Shown piece by piece: positions 47,338 to 58,571 of a stretch of DNA of 64,000 nucleotides. Under the pieces are notes generated by a model. The model saw only the letters and a list, made by a program, of their open reading frames with translations. It made no database searches and was not told where the DNA came from. The stretch is from positions 107,756,001 through 107,820,000 of the forward strand of contig JBITNC010000001.1 in the NCBI GenBank assembly GCA_050084985.1. Direction: 5' to 3'. How positions within the stretch are numbered: the stretch's first letter is position 1; every line of letters starts with the position of its first letter. This DNA comes from Nageia nagi. Lineage: Eukaryota > Pinophyta. The position numbers and the translations under genes are program-made.

Positions 47338-49495
47338 TTGCATACCTATGGTAAGTAACCTACAATCTCAAAGGAACTTGCAAATCATAAGCAGCTCAAA
47401 TAACAAGATTAGTTAGATGCATCATATTCATATCAATAAAGATAGATGAATCACACAAATGCCATCATGAATTAATCAATGGTGCATTGTAAGTCATCAC
47501 AAAGATGCCATGCCAAAAACTTATAGTCATCTACTATATATAAAACATGTGTTGATTATCATTACAAAATAGAGCATGCACATATGAATTCCTCAAATAT
47601 GGATAACTGAACAGTGCTTAAAGATAGATAAGAGTTCCTCACACATGGATAATTGAATAGTGCTAGATTGACCAAAAATAGAGTATGCACATATGAGTTC
47701 CTCACATATGGATAACTAAATAGTGCCAAAAGACACATAAGATTTCCTCACACATGGATAACTAAATAGTGCTAAATTGGCCAACTTTGTACTATACGTT
47801 CTTCATGTAGAACAAACTTACCATGAAGGTTTACAACAAAATCAACACTATACAACATAAAATCCTCCTAGGGGTGAAGCTGCCATCACAAACATGAATT
47901 CAACATAAGAATTCAAACTTCACTCCCCCTTAAGGGCGACTTCACCAACTTGATAGTATCTCCAAGCTTACAAAATTCAACTTTCAAGAGGGGCTTGGTG
48001 AACAAATCAATAGAGTTTAAGGTGGATGGACAATATCCAAGTGTATGATGCCATTAAGAACCTTCTCCCTAATAAAATGGGCATGGATTTCCACATGTTT
48101 TGTTCTCTAATGGAACACTAGATTCTTATCCAAAGAAATAGTTGATTGATTATTTGAAGAGATTAAAGATGAGCCACATTGCTCATACCTAATTTCTTTC
48201 AAAATATATCTTAGCCAAATAGCTTTTTGAGATTTAATAGACATGGAATGATATTAAATTTCTATGGAGGAAATAGAAATAATAGTTTGCTTATTGGAAG
48301 TATAAGAGATAGCACCTAAATCAATGCTAAACACATACACAGAGGTTGACTTCCTATTATCTCTATCTCCCCCATAGTTAGAATTTGAAAATCCAAAGAT
48401 AACAAATGAAGGCAACTTGGAATACTTGAGAGTAAGATCCCTAGTCCATGAAACATACCTCAAGATTTGCTTAATAGCATCAAGGTGCTCAACATAAAGT
48501 TTTTACATGAATTGTGCTATCAAATTCACTGCAAAGGCAATATCTAGATTGGATATAGTCAAATACAAAAGACTACCAATAAATTGCTTGTAAGTTGTAG
48601 CATCAACTAACTGAGAATTGGAGCTTAGATAAATAATGATTCTAGGAGAGATTGAGATAGCAACATATCACTCCTCCATTCCAAAATTTTGCAAGTGTCT
48701 GATATATATTTAGATTAACTAAGGTAAGTACAATTCTTGTATTAATACATTTGCATTCCAAGATAGTAGTGCAAGAGATCAAGATCAATCATTTTAAATG
48801 TTGTTTTATGTTTGGATATGCACTCTTGAATGATTTCATCATTATTCCCAGTAATCAAAATATCATCCACATAAAGGAGAATCAAGACCACATCTTTTCC
48901 TTGATTGAGCACATATAGATCAGAGTTAGAAAAATACTTAGAGAAACTAATATCTACAAAGTACCCTAAAATCTTTTTGTACTAGGCCCTAGGTGCTAGC
49001 TTAAGTCCATACAATGACTTCTTTAGCTTCCACACAAAGGACTCTTTACCTTAAATAATAAACCTTTCTAGTTGATTCATGAAGATTTCCACATCTAAGT
49101 CACCATTAAGAAATGCACTCTTGATGTCAAGTTGAAAAACTTTCTATCCTTAAGCTATAGAAAGAGCAAGGATAACTCTCATAGTATGCATCTTTGCCAT
49201 GGAAGCAAAGCTTTCCTCATAATCTACATCGTATGTTTGAGCAAAACCTTTAGCTACTAACCTTTCCTTGTATTTTTCAATATCTCCAACTAAATTGAAT
49301 TTGATCTTATAGATACACTTATTGCCAATCACATTCTTTTCATTAGGATAAGGAATCAAGTCCCAAGTTTTATTTCTCATAAATTTCTCGTACTCCACTT
49401 TCATGGCTTCCATCTAGCACTCATGCTTAGAAGCTTATTTGAAGGTGTAGGGCTCATGCTTGTTGTCAATATTGGAAATGAAATATTTATTCAAG
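47338..49495 (-). pseudogene. Copia-2 reverse transcriptase, RNase H and 3' region
   Basis: It aligns along its length with 33945-34003 plus 38558-40665 of Copia-1. Recognisable parts are the start of the polymerase at 49413-49150 (NKTWDLIPYPNEKNVIGNK, then ERLVAKGFAQTY), RNase H at 48463-48254 (NSNYGGDRDNRKST) and the tandem-repeat tract at 47580-47785. It lacks the 235-bp segment next to the LTR that Copia-1 has at 33716-33950. Confidence 0.88.
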
Positions 49496-49500
49496 GTCAT
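49496..49500. repeat. TG-B target-site duplication, left
   Basis: GTCAT, repeated at 54398-54402. Copia-1 shows the empty site near 40668 (AAGGCCATGCTCC). Confidence 0.92.
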
Positions 49501-51038
49501 TGTATATTCATACATAATAAATTCTTTATTAAAACCCCAATGTACTTTACTTGCAACCATGAGTTCATTTTAAGATCCCTAGGAGTTTTTTCAGAGCAAA
49601 AAAAAATAGGTCAGAGTCAGTAGATAAAGCGTTCCAGAATGAAATGATGATGTCACAGAAGAAATGATAAAGCTTAGTTATGGAAAAGCCCAGGTTCCAG
49701 AGGAGGTGAGGTTAGCAAGAGATAATCAAAGAAGCTGGAGCCTATAAATTAAGTGTTCCAGAAGTAAAGTGTTTCAGAATAAAATGATGACGTTGCAGAG
49801 GATAAGATAGTCACATTTTGGTAAAGACTGGGTTCTGAAGATGATGAGGTCAGCAAGGGGAATTGAGAAGCTGGGGTCAGTAAATAAAGCATTCTGGAAC
49901 AAAATGATGACATCAATAATTTCAAGCCTTAACCCAAAACTAGATCCCAGAAGCGATGAGGTCAGCCAGGAGTGATCAAATAGCTAGAGCCAGTGAGTAA
50001 AACATTTCAAAAGTAAGAGATGACATCACAGGAAGAATGATGTTCACATTTTTGAATGAAACTAGGTCCTAGAAGAGATGAGGTCAGCAAGGAGTGATTG
50101 AATAGCTGGAGCTGGTGAGTAGAGCATTTCAAAACGTAGAGATGAGGCCAACAAGAGGTTAGATCATAGTTATCAAGAAGCCGTATCATCTGTAATCTAC
50201 CCTATTTTTATAATATTCTACCAAGTGGCGTATGTAGGTAGTATTAGTTAAAAGAAGGCTAGAATCTTGAAGCCATTTTTGTAAATGTTTCTATTCTATA
50301 ATTCTTGTAACTATTGTTACTGCAGTATAAGTATATGAAAATATAGTGGAAAAGGGGTCGAAAGCCTAGTATTGCTCTTTACATTTGTTCTCGAAGACCT
50401 GTAGTTTTTATCAGTAATATGATACCATCTTGACCTTTCTTGTCTAGCACTCGTAATTGTCATTCTTAATTTGGTTACATCGTGGTAGCTTGGCTTGTTT
50501 CTTGAATGATAATTGCGAGTTGCTAGTATAACTATGTCTGCTACATGGTAGAGTAAAGTTGGGAAACTATTAGAGAGTGAGAGCTTGTACTGTAGCTGCA
50601 CCAAGGTTTCACACACTGTGAAAGCCCACGCTGAACTAGTGATCCACCTTTGCTTTCTCTCTTGTTACCCTAAGCCTTTTTGCTTAAATTCCTCGCACTC
50701 TACTCCTTTTTATTTCCTTTCTTGTTACTTTTTCCTCTTGTTACTTTCCTATTACTTTGCTTTCTCCCTTGTTACCCTAACCCTTTTGCTTAAATTCCTT
50801 GCACTCTGCTCCTTTTTATTTCCTTTCCTGTTACTTTGCTTTCTCTCTTGTTACCCTAACCCTTTTGCTTAAATTCCTTGCACTCTACTCCTTTTTATTT
50901 CCTTTCCTGTTACTTTTTCTATGCCCAATAGATAAGGAACCAGCCTTCTTCAGAGATCAGACTGTCACTATAGTCTGTTCTTGATTTACTTTGGTTAAGA
51001 TTGTTCACGGTGCATATATTACATAATCTTAATCAACA
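49501..51038 (+). repeat. TG-B 5' LTR
   Basis: TGTATATTCA to TTAATCAACA. 49620-50160 is a tract of short repeats with GATGAGGTCAGCAAGG and TGATGTCA or TGACATCA motifs. 50649-50930 holds about three copies of a pyrimidine-rich unit of about 90 bp with TTGTTACCCTAA. A TATA-like TATAAGTATAT is at 50325. Confidence 0.95.
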
Positions 51039-51049
51039 GTATTTCCTTT

Positions 51050-51067
51050 TGGCATGCCCAGTGGGAC
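51050..51067 (+). promoter_or_regulatory. TG-B primer-binding site
   Basis: TGGCATGCCCAGTGGGAC lies 11 bp after the LTR end. The tRNA is not assigned. Confidence 0.65.
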
Positions 51068-51109
51068 ACGAAGAAACTTATTGGTGACTCTGCTGAAGCA
51101 CTATCTATG

Positions 51110-51209
51110 GTATGTATTAAAGTAGATTATTTGTAAATATCATATGTGCTTTTGAACCTATAACTTTCTTTTGCAACCTAGAGCTTATGTGGACAAGATC
51201 TAAAACTAG
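51110..51209 (+). other. 100-bp GT...AG segment absent from TG-A
   Basis: CTATG|GTATGT at 51109/51110 and AAACTAG|AGCAG at 51209/51210 bound an AT-rich 100-bp segment. TG-A has CTATG joined directly to AGCAG at the same place (near 37067). The ends fit plant splice sites, so this may be an intron. Removal also removes the ATG at 51187 that opens the gag frame in TG-B. Confidence 0.6.
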
Positions 51210-52522
51210 AGCAGTAAAAGAAGCACCGGATTTTAGAATGTTAGATACTCCTAAGAGAAAGACCCTGATCAAGTCCAAGTCTCTGAATAGTATCAGCTCC
51301 CTAAAATCCTTAACCAAGCTAGAATCATCCAATCTTCATACTAAAAATACCTCTCCTGAAATGGCTAATCCAGCTTAGAATGTTTAATCTGGAATGGGAC
51401 AATGGGCTACCAATAGCCCTGGCGGTGTTGCATGACATCCCAGCAAATGTTTTCAAAACCCTTCTGGAGTTTGATACAACTTCAGATAAAATATCTTATG
51501 AGCATTATGTTGATGTAGCTGGCCTAGCGAAGATTCATAATATCCAACATGAAGATGTCATGGTGAGATTACTGGCTCAGTCTTTCAAGGGAAAGGTCCT
51601 AGATTGGTACAAGGGCCTTCCTAATGGATCTATAAACACTTGGGCTCAGCTGGTAGAGCCCTTTATCTTGGAATTTAATGAATTAGGAGATCCCTTTTCT
51701 TTGTTAACACAGTTCACTTCAATCAAAAGATATGAGCAAGAAAATATCCCAGATTTCAATATTAGATTCCAAAAAACTTGGATGAGAGTCCCAATGCTAG
51801 TCAGGCCTCAATAATTTCAAGCCTTAATGTATTACCTGAGAGCCTTTCCTCTAGATCTCTCTCTGCAAATCCAAAATTTCAAAGTAAATACTTTCCCGAA
51901 GGTCTATAGATAAGCAGTATATGCTGAATCCTATCTTATTGCAGTTGGGAAATTACCAAGTCACATGCCAATGCCTTATTTTCCAATAACCACCCAGCAA
52001 CAAATTTTGAGACCTCAAGCAATTAGTTTGGCTCCACCACTAGCCAGTATCCCCGCCCCTATCCAATAGTGGCCATCAACCTTGCCAGTCCCTAGAGCTC
52101 CCTTGGCCTTACCAGCCCCTCATCAGCCTAATATGAATCAAGGGGTAGCCTCGTTAATAAAGATTCAGGAACTCTGAAACTTGTGTAGAAATATGTAAAA
52201 CCAGATTACCATTCTACGTAGACAAAGCAATGCAAGAAGATATCCTTATCCTAATGTAGAAGAGGCTCAGAATGTGTTGAATGAGGATGTAAGCCAAGCT
52301 TCCTCTTCAGGGTCAGCCACTGGTTGGTGTTTAGCTTACAATAACACTCATGAACAAACCACATGTCCTGTTTATCAATACCAAGAATATTTATCAAGAA
52401 GTGGGGGCATTCCTCTGCCTGGTGTAGCTGACGACATAAGCCAAGATGTGAACCTGATGAATTTTGCACCAGTGGATATAGGAGGTTTTGCTATAGAAAT
52501 AAGATCAGGGAAAAACCCCTAG
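51187..52522 (+). pseudogene. TG-B gag
   Basis: 51187-51378 encodes a K/S-rich N-terminal part ending EMANPA. A TAG for Q and a frameshift follow, and 51380-51814 carries the gag core (EWDNGLPIALAVLHD, SFKGKVLDWYKGLP, FNELGDPFSLL). After two stops a P-rich part runs to about 52140. 52274-52522 contains the zinc-knuckle region (CLAYNNTHEQTTC, with the second Cys changed to Tyr). It aligns along its length with TG-A gag. Confidence 0.88.
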
Positions 52523-52845
52523 TCTCCGGTATTTCGGAAAGAAAAGTTGAATCCCAAAAGAGCTCCGGAATCAATCATATCAAGACCTCTAGAGAAGAAA
52601 TGAAATAGTAAAAGGTGGTTTGACGATCAAAAATCAACTCCAGATACTTTCAGAGAAGGAGATTTAGTATTGAAATGGGATGAGGATAGAGCTAAATCGG
52701 GGAAACACAAAAAATTTGAATCCATGTGGTCCGGACCCTATGTAGTAGCTAAATGCGTTGGTATTATTTTTGGTATTATTTTTTCAGACTGGGTTCTAAA
52801 TTCCTCTTTGATAAAGGTGAAATTTTCCCCCAGAAGTCGCCATAA
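52523..52845 (+). pseudogene. TG-B integrase C-terminal tail and 3' end
   Basis: After gag, DTFREGDLVLKWDEDRAKSG near 52640-52695 and FESMWSGPYVV near 52718-52750 are the GPY/F tail of a Ty3/gypsy integrase. Protease, polymerase, RNase H and the integrase core are missing. The frame then runs into GGTATTATTTTTGGTATTAT, a direct duplication next to the deletion edge also present in TG-A, showing that both copies descend from one deleted ancestor. I see no clear polypurine tract before the LTR. Confidence 0.85.
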
Positions 52846-54397
52846 TGTATATTCATACATAATAAATTCTTTATTAAAGCCCCAATGTACTTTACTTGCA
52901 ACCATGAGTTCATTTTAAGATCCCTGGGAGTTTTTTCAGAGCAAAACAAAATAAGCCAGAGTTAGTAGATAAAGCATTCTAGAATGAAATGATGATGTCA
53001 TAGAAGAAATGATAAAGCTCAGTTGTGGAAAAGCCTAGGTTTCGAAGGAGGTGAGGTCAGCAAGAGATAATCAAAGAAGCTGGAGCCTGTAAATTAAGTG
53101 TTCTAGAAGTAAAGCATTCCAGAATAAAATGATGATATTACGGAGGATAAGATAGTCACATTTTGGTAAAGATTGGGTTTCGAAGATGATGAGGTTAGCA
53201 AGAGGAATTGAGAAGCTAGGGTCAGTAAATAAAGCATTCCAAAACAAAATGATGATGTCAGTGATTTCAGGCCTTAACCCAAAACCAGATCCCAAAAGCG
53301 ATGAGGTTAGCCAGGAGTGATCAAATAGCCAGAGCCAGTGAGTAAAACATTTCAGAAGTAAGAGATGACATCACAGGAAGAATGATGTTCACATTTTTGA
53401 ATGAAATTAGGTCCTAGAAGAGATGAGGTCAGTAAGGAGTGATCAAATAGCCGGAGCTGATGAGTAGAGCATTTTGAAATGTAGAGACAAGGCCAGCAAG
53501 AGGTCATATCATAGTTATCAAGAAGCTGTATCATCTGCAATCTACCCCATTTTTGTAATATTCTACCAAGTGGCGTATGTAGGTAGTATCAGTTAAAAGA
53601 AGGCTAGAATCTTGAAGCCATTTTTGTAAACGTTTCTATTCTGCAATTCTTGTAACTATTGTTACTACAGTATAAGTATATGAAAATAAAGTGGAAAAGG
53701 GGTCAGAAGCCTAGTATTGCTCTTTACATTTATTCTCGAAGACCTATAGTTTTTATCAGTAATATGATACCATCTTGACCTTTCTTGTCTAGCACTCGTA
53801 ATTGTCATTCTTAATTTGGTTACATCGTGGCAGCTTGTCTTGTTTCCTAAATGATAATTGTGAGTTGCTAGTATAATTGTGTCTGCTACATGGTAGAGTA
53901 AAGTTGGGAAACTATTAGAGAGTGAGAGCTTGTACTGTAGCTGCTACACTAGATTCAGACCAAGGTTTCACACACTGTGAAAGCCTGCGCTGAACTAGTG
54001 ATCCACCTTTGCTTTCTCTCTTGTTACCCTAAGCCTTTTTGCTTAAATTTCTCGCACTCTACTCCTTTTTATTTCCTTTCTTGTTACTTTTTCCTCTTGT
54101 TACTTTCCTGTTACTTTGCTTTCTCCCTTGTTACCCTAACCCTTTTACTTAAATTCCTCGCACTCTGCTCCTTTTTATTTCCTTTCCTGTTACTTTGCTT
54201 TCTCTCTTGTTACCCTAACCCTTTTGCTTAAATTCCTCGCACTCTACTCCTTTTTATTTCCTTTCTTGTTACTTTTTCTACACCCAATAGATAAGGAACC
54301 GGCCTTCTTCGGAGATCAGATTGTCACTATAGTCTATTCTTGATTTACTTTGGTTAAGATTGTTCACGGTGCATATATTACACAATCTTAATCAACA
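52846..54397 (+). repeat. TG-B 3' LTR
   Basis: TGTATATTCA to TTAATCAACA, 1552 bp against 1538 bp for the 5' LTR. It contains the same repeat tracts. Confidence 0.95.
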
Positions 54398-54402
54398 GTC
54401 AT
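54398..54402. repeat. TG-B target-site duplication, right
   Basis: GTCAT, matching 49496-49500. Confidence 0.92.
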
Positions 54403-54600
54403 GCTCTTTAACACCTTTGTGTTGGAGAATTTAATTCATAAGGTGACTTGTTTATATCAATATCCAACTAGCTAGGAGCAATTAAAGAGTCCTTTGGATC
54501 ATCAACATCCTCATTAGAAGTAGATTCTTTAGGAAGTTCATTAAACTTTACATCCCTTGAAATGAACATTGGTTTATAGGTTGGAGAGTAGAGCCTATAG

Positions 54601-55011
54601 TGTTATAATGCTATAAATATGAAAAGAAAAATATTGCAAAAATAAAATGAATATTGATTTCAAGCAAAAAAATGACAACTATCTAATGGAAATAATTGAG
54701 CATGTGCTGATAAATAAAATATGAATTAGCAATAATAAGCATATAAGGATAAGATTTTATTGAATAGTAATAGAATCATAGGTTTCTTCGAAGGGGCTAT
54801 CTTCTTATAACTCCAAAAGTGAAAAAATAATGTTCAAGATCCATTTCTCCACACACTTCTATCTATTTATAATAAACTAACCCTAACCCTAATAGTAATG
54901 CAAAATTGATCCTTGCCTTTACAATCATAATATTATAGTTTACAATATAAGGTGATAATTTAATAAAATACTAATACTAACACTAAAATGTTAGGATGTG
55001 AGATCCTAACA
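54601..55011 (-). repeat. 3' LTR of a chromovirus-like element
   Basis: 411 bp, TGTTATAATG to ATCCTAACA on the plus strand. It begins exactly where Copia-2 homology stops. On the minus strand it runs TG to CA, preceded by a purine-rich tract (55012-55027, minus CCCAAGAGAGGTGGCA). The right end carries a short inverted repeat (TGTTAGGAT...ATCCTAACA). Confidence 0.8.
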
Positions 55012-55846
55012 TGCCACCTCTCTTGGGATGAATTTTTATCCTCAAATCTTGAAGTGTGGAAACTATTGCTACAGTTGATGAAGGATTTCCCAAATTGCAT
55101 CTTTTGATGCCATGCCTTGCCACTGCATAAGGACTTCTATGATGGAGTGATTACAAAGCTATCATGAACATTGATCCAAAACTACCTCAAGTACAACTAC
55201 CATTGATCCATCCTTTGCTAACTTAGGTAATTATGTCTAAATCCAAACCTTTGATCCAACCACTTTCTTAAGAAAAGAGATGAAATATTGGGTGAATCTT
55301 GGAAGAAGCAGGAAGCTCTAGTTTGTATGTAGCTAGGATAATGTGTTGTAACACCTTGTAAGGACCATAAAACTTTGGCACCAATTTTTGAGGGCCTTTT
55401 ATTTTTAAGGATTTTTTGCAGTAAGGTTGCAGCCTTAGAAGGACCATGGCATTTACCTAGAACTCTCTTTTGACATGTTGTTGATCAGCCTATTATTTCA
55501 TATGATGTTGGGCTATTTGAAGGTTATCCTTGAGAAAATGAAGAATATCATCCCAAGTAACTAAAGTTGAGTCAATTGCCTAAACTTTACTAGTACCTAT
55601 AACATACGAGGTGATTGTTGGTGGAGCTTGACCATACACTACTTCATAAGGGGTCATCTTGCTAACAGAATGATAAGATGTATTATACCACCACTTAGCC
55701 AAGGGAAGCTGTCATACCCAATGCATAGGTTATGCTGAAGCAAAATAATGTAAATATGTTTCCAATCATTTGTTCATAATTTTAGTTTTACCATCAATTT
55801 GTGGGTGGCATGTTGAGCTATTGTTTAGTTAGGTACCTTGCAGTTT
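55012..55846 (-). pseudogene. gypsy integrase C-terminal half, chromovirus-like
   Basis: On the minus strand 55846 to 55640 gives KLQGT, then STCHPQIDGKTKIMN, LAKWWYNTSYHS and KMTPYEVVYG. 55440-55290 gives AMVLLRLQPY and KFYGPYKVLQ, then HPIFHL. The region up to the LTR ends with EDKNSS-like acidic and basic residues; a chromodomain is expected in this class but is too decayed to confirm. Stops are frequent. The frame is cut at 55846 by the T2 LTR. Confidence 0.82.
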
Positions 55847-56854
55847 TGTGTATATCAAATTATGAACCTAAAATACAATTTAGATAGATAAATCATTCAA
55901 CATAATTAATCATGAACATATTCGACAATACACATCAATAATAATAATGATATTATATTCTAAAGTATTTGAATACAAAAAGCGAGTTTTTATTGATCTA
56001 TTTTAATTAGCATCGACAGTGATCGTTGTGGATTGGTAACAATCAGTGCGGATCGGTAACAATTGAAGCATGACTCTGCATTCTCTATGCCATCATTGTG
56101 TTTGTTGTAAACCTTTGGCCTTTGTTATCGATCTGGTGAATCACCATTGACTGATCTTTGAATCATCAACGATCAGCTCTGTATGCACTGGAGTAATCTT
56201 CACAGAATTTTGAAGTGTTTTTTGTCTATTCCTTGTTGTTCTCTTTTATGCTTACTTTCATCGTTCTTTTCCTGTATTGACCTTGCACATAGAAAATGAA
56301 TGAAGCATCAAAAGCATACCTGTTCATACATATTAATCAGCCAATGAATAACATAATATGGAAATATAGTTGATATGAGATTTGCTATTAATCAAGCTTA
56401 CAACCTTTTGCTAATAATCTCCTGATTTGATTTCGGTAGAGCTTCGCTACAGTAAGATTGGGTCCCTTTGTTTACGTACAAAGCTTCAATTTATAAACTT
56501 CAAGGTTTGTTATTCATTTGTTTTGGCATCCCAAGATTCCAAGTAACCTCTCGAACTAAATTTTGAGGTGTTGTTATCTTCCATCTGTATCCATGATTAC
56601 AAATTATATGTACTAGGCTATTCCAGGCTTAGATTTGTTTGTTGTTTAACTGTTCATGGATCGCCAATGATCCTAAGAGATCGTCGATGATCGTCTCTGA
56701 TTTTTTAGCGATTATATATTAACATTAGAATGGTCGCTCTATGGTCATTTTTTAATGACAAGGGTCATAAGACCACTTGTTTTATATATGTTCGAAAAGA
56801 TTGATCTGATAATATAATTTTAAATCTTATTTAATGCTTTTATAAGGAGTTATA

Positions 56855-56859
56855 ATTAT
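56855..56859. repeat. solo LTR target-site duplication, left
   Basis: ATTAT, repeated at 58485-58489. Confidence 0.88.
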
Positions 56860-58484
56860 TGTATATTCATACATAATAAATTCTTTATTGAAGCCTCGAT
56901 GTACTTTACTTGCAATCATGAGTTCATTTTAAGATCCTCGAGAGTTTTTTTGGAGCAAATAGAATAGTCTAGAGTTAGTAGATAAAGCGTTCCAGAATGA
57001 AATGATGACATCATAGAAGAAAGGATAAAGCTCAGTTATGGAAAAGCCCAAGTTTTGGAAGAGGTGAGGTCAGCAAGAGATAATTGAAGAAGCTGGAGCT
57101 CATAAATTAAGTGTTCCAGAAGTAAAGCATTTTGAAATAAAATGATGACATCATAGAGGATAAGATAGTTGCATTTTGGTAAAGATCAGGTTCCAGAGAT
57201 GATGAGGTCATCAAGGAATGATCAAATAGTTAGAGCCAGTGAGTAGAGCATTTCAGAAGTATGAAGATGATGTCATGGGGAGAATAATGTTCACATTTTT
57301 GAATGAAACCAAGTCCCAAAAGTGATGAGGTCATCAAGGAATGATCAAATAGTCAGAGCCAGTGAGTAGAGCATTCCAGAAGTATGAAGATAATGTCACG
57401 GGGAGAATAATGTTCACATTTTTGAATGAAACTGGGTCCCAAAAGTGATGAGGTCATCAAGGAATGATCAAATAGCCGGAGCCAGTAAGTATAGCATTCC
57501 AGAAGTATGAAGATGACATCACTGGGAGAACAATGTTCACATTTTTGAATGAAACGGGTCTCAGAAGTGATGAGGTCATCAAGGAATGATCAAATAGTTG
57601 GAGCTAGTGAGTAGAGCATTCCAAAATTTAGAGATGATGACATCATAGGGAGAATGATGTTCACATTTTTAAATGAAATTAGGTCTCGAAAGTGATGAGG
57701 TCATCAAGGAATGATCAAATAGCCAAAGCTGGTAAGTAGAGCATTTCGAAAGTATGAGATGAGGCCAACGAGAGGTCAGATCATAGTTATCAAGAAGCTG
57801 TATCATCTATAATTTGCCCCATTTTTGTAATATTCTGCCAAGTGGTGTATGTAGGAAGTATCAGTTAAAAAAAAGGCTAGAATCTTGAAGCTATTTTTTG
57901 TAAATGTTTCTATTCTGCAATTCTTGTAACTATCGTTACTGCAGTATAAGTATATGAAAATAAAGTGAAAGAAGGGTCAAAAACCTAGTATTTCTCTTTA
58001 CATTTGTTCTCAAAGACCTGTAGTTTTTATCAGTAATATGAAACCATCTTGACCTTTCTTGTCTAGCATTCGTAATTGTCATTCTAAATTTGGTTACGTC
58101 ATGGTAGCTTGGCTTGTTTCCTGAATGATAATTGTGAGTTGCTAGTATTACTATGTCTGCTACATGGTAGAGTAAAGCTGGGAAACTATTAGAGAGTGAG
58201 AGCTTGTACTATAGCTACTACACTAGATTCAGGCCAAGGTTTCACACACTATAAAAGCCCACATTGAACTAGTGATCCACCTTTGCTTTCTCTCTTGTTA
58301 CCCTAAGCCTTTTGCTTAAATTCCTCGCACTCTACTCCTTTTTATTTCCTTTCTTGTTACTTTTCTACGCCCAATAGATAAGGAACCGACCTTCTCTGGA
58401 GATTAGACTATCCCCATAGTCTGTTCTTGGTTTACTTTCGTTAAGATTGTTCACGGTGCATATATTACACAATCTTAATCAACA
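56860..58484 (+). repeat. solo LTR of the TG family
   Basis: TGTATATTCA to TTAATCAACA with flanking ATTAT and no internal region: the product of recombination between the two LTRs of a TG element. It is 1625 bp, longer than the TG-B LTRs. A unit of about 115 bp (TGAGGTCATCAAGGAATGAT to AATGTTCACATTTTTGAATG) is repeated about five times between 57190 and 57740, while the pyrimidine-rich unit is single. Confidence 0.93.
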
Positions 58485-58489
58485 ATTAT
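58485..58489. repeat. solo LTR target-site duplication, right
   Basis: ATTAT, matching 56855-56859. Confidence 0.88.
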
Positions 58490-58571
58490 TTTAATGTGAT
58501 ATATATTAGAAAAAAATACTTGTTTTATTTATTTATTAAATTAAAGATAGGGTTTATTTTGAGTGTCTACA

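Larger units (their letters stand above)
49501..54397 (+). mobile_element. gag-only LTR element TG-B
   Basis: LTRs at 49501-51038 and 52846-54397 flank 1807 bp that contain gag and an integrase tail only, as in TG-A. It lies in opposite orientation to its Copia host. Target duplication is GTCAT. Confidence 0.93.
47338..54600 (-). mobile_element. Copia-2, interrupted by TG-B and cut by a chromovirus-like element
   Basis: Copia-2 resumes at 54398 to the right of TG-B with sequence matching 40668-40860 of Copia-1 (integrase-polymerase linker). It stops at 54600, where another LTR begins. Gag and the 5' LTR are not in the window. Confidence 0.85.
55847..58571 (-). repeat. T2 3' LTR, interrupted by a solo LTR
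   Basis: The right end GTGTCTACA matches the inverted start of the T1 LTR and is followed by the T1-type polypurine tract (minus strand). The left end TGTGTATATC is where the chromovirus-like integrase stops. Without the solo LTR the LTR is about 1.1 kb. It is a divergent relative of the T1 LTR and is rich in GATCGTCGATGATC-like motifs (56010-56170, 56650-56700). Confidence 0.72.

Noticed and set aside
50585-50984. Plus-strand open frames with F/L/C-rich repeats that look like membrane proteins
   Set aside because: They are translations of the pyrimidine-rich tandem unit in the TG-B LTR and recur identically in the other LTR (53977-54231); not genes.
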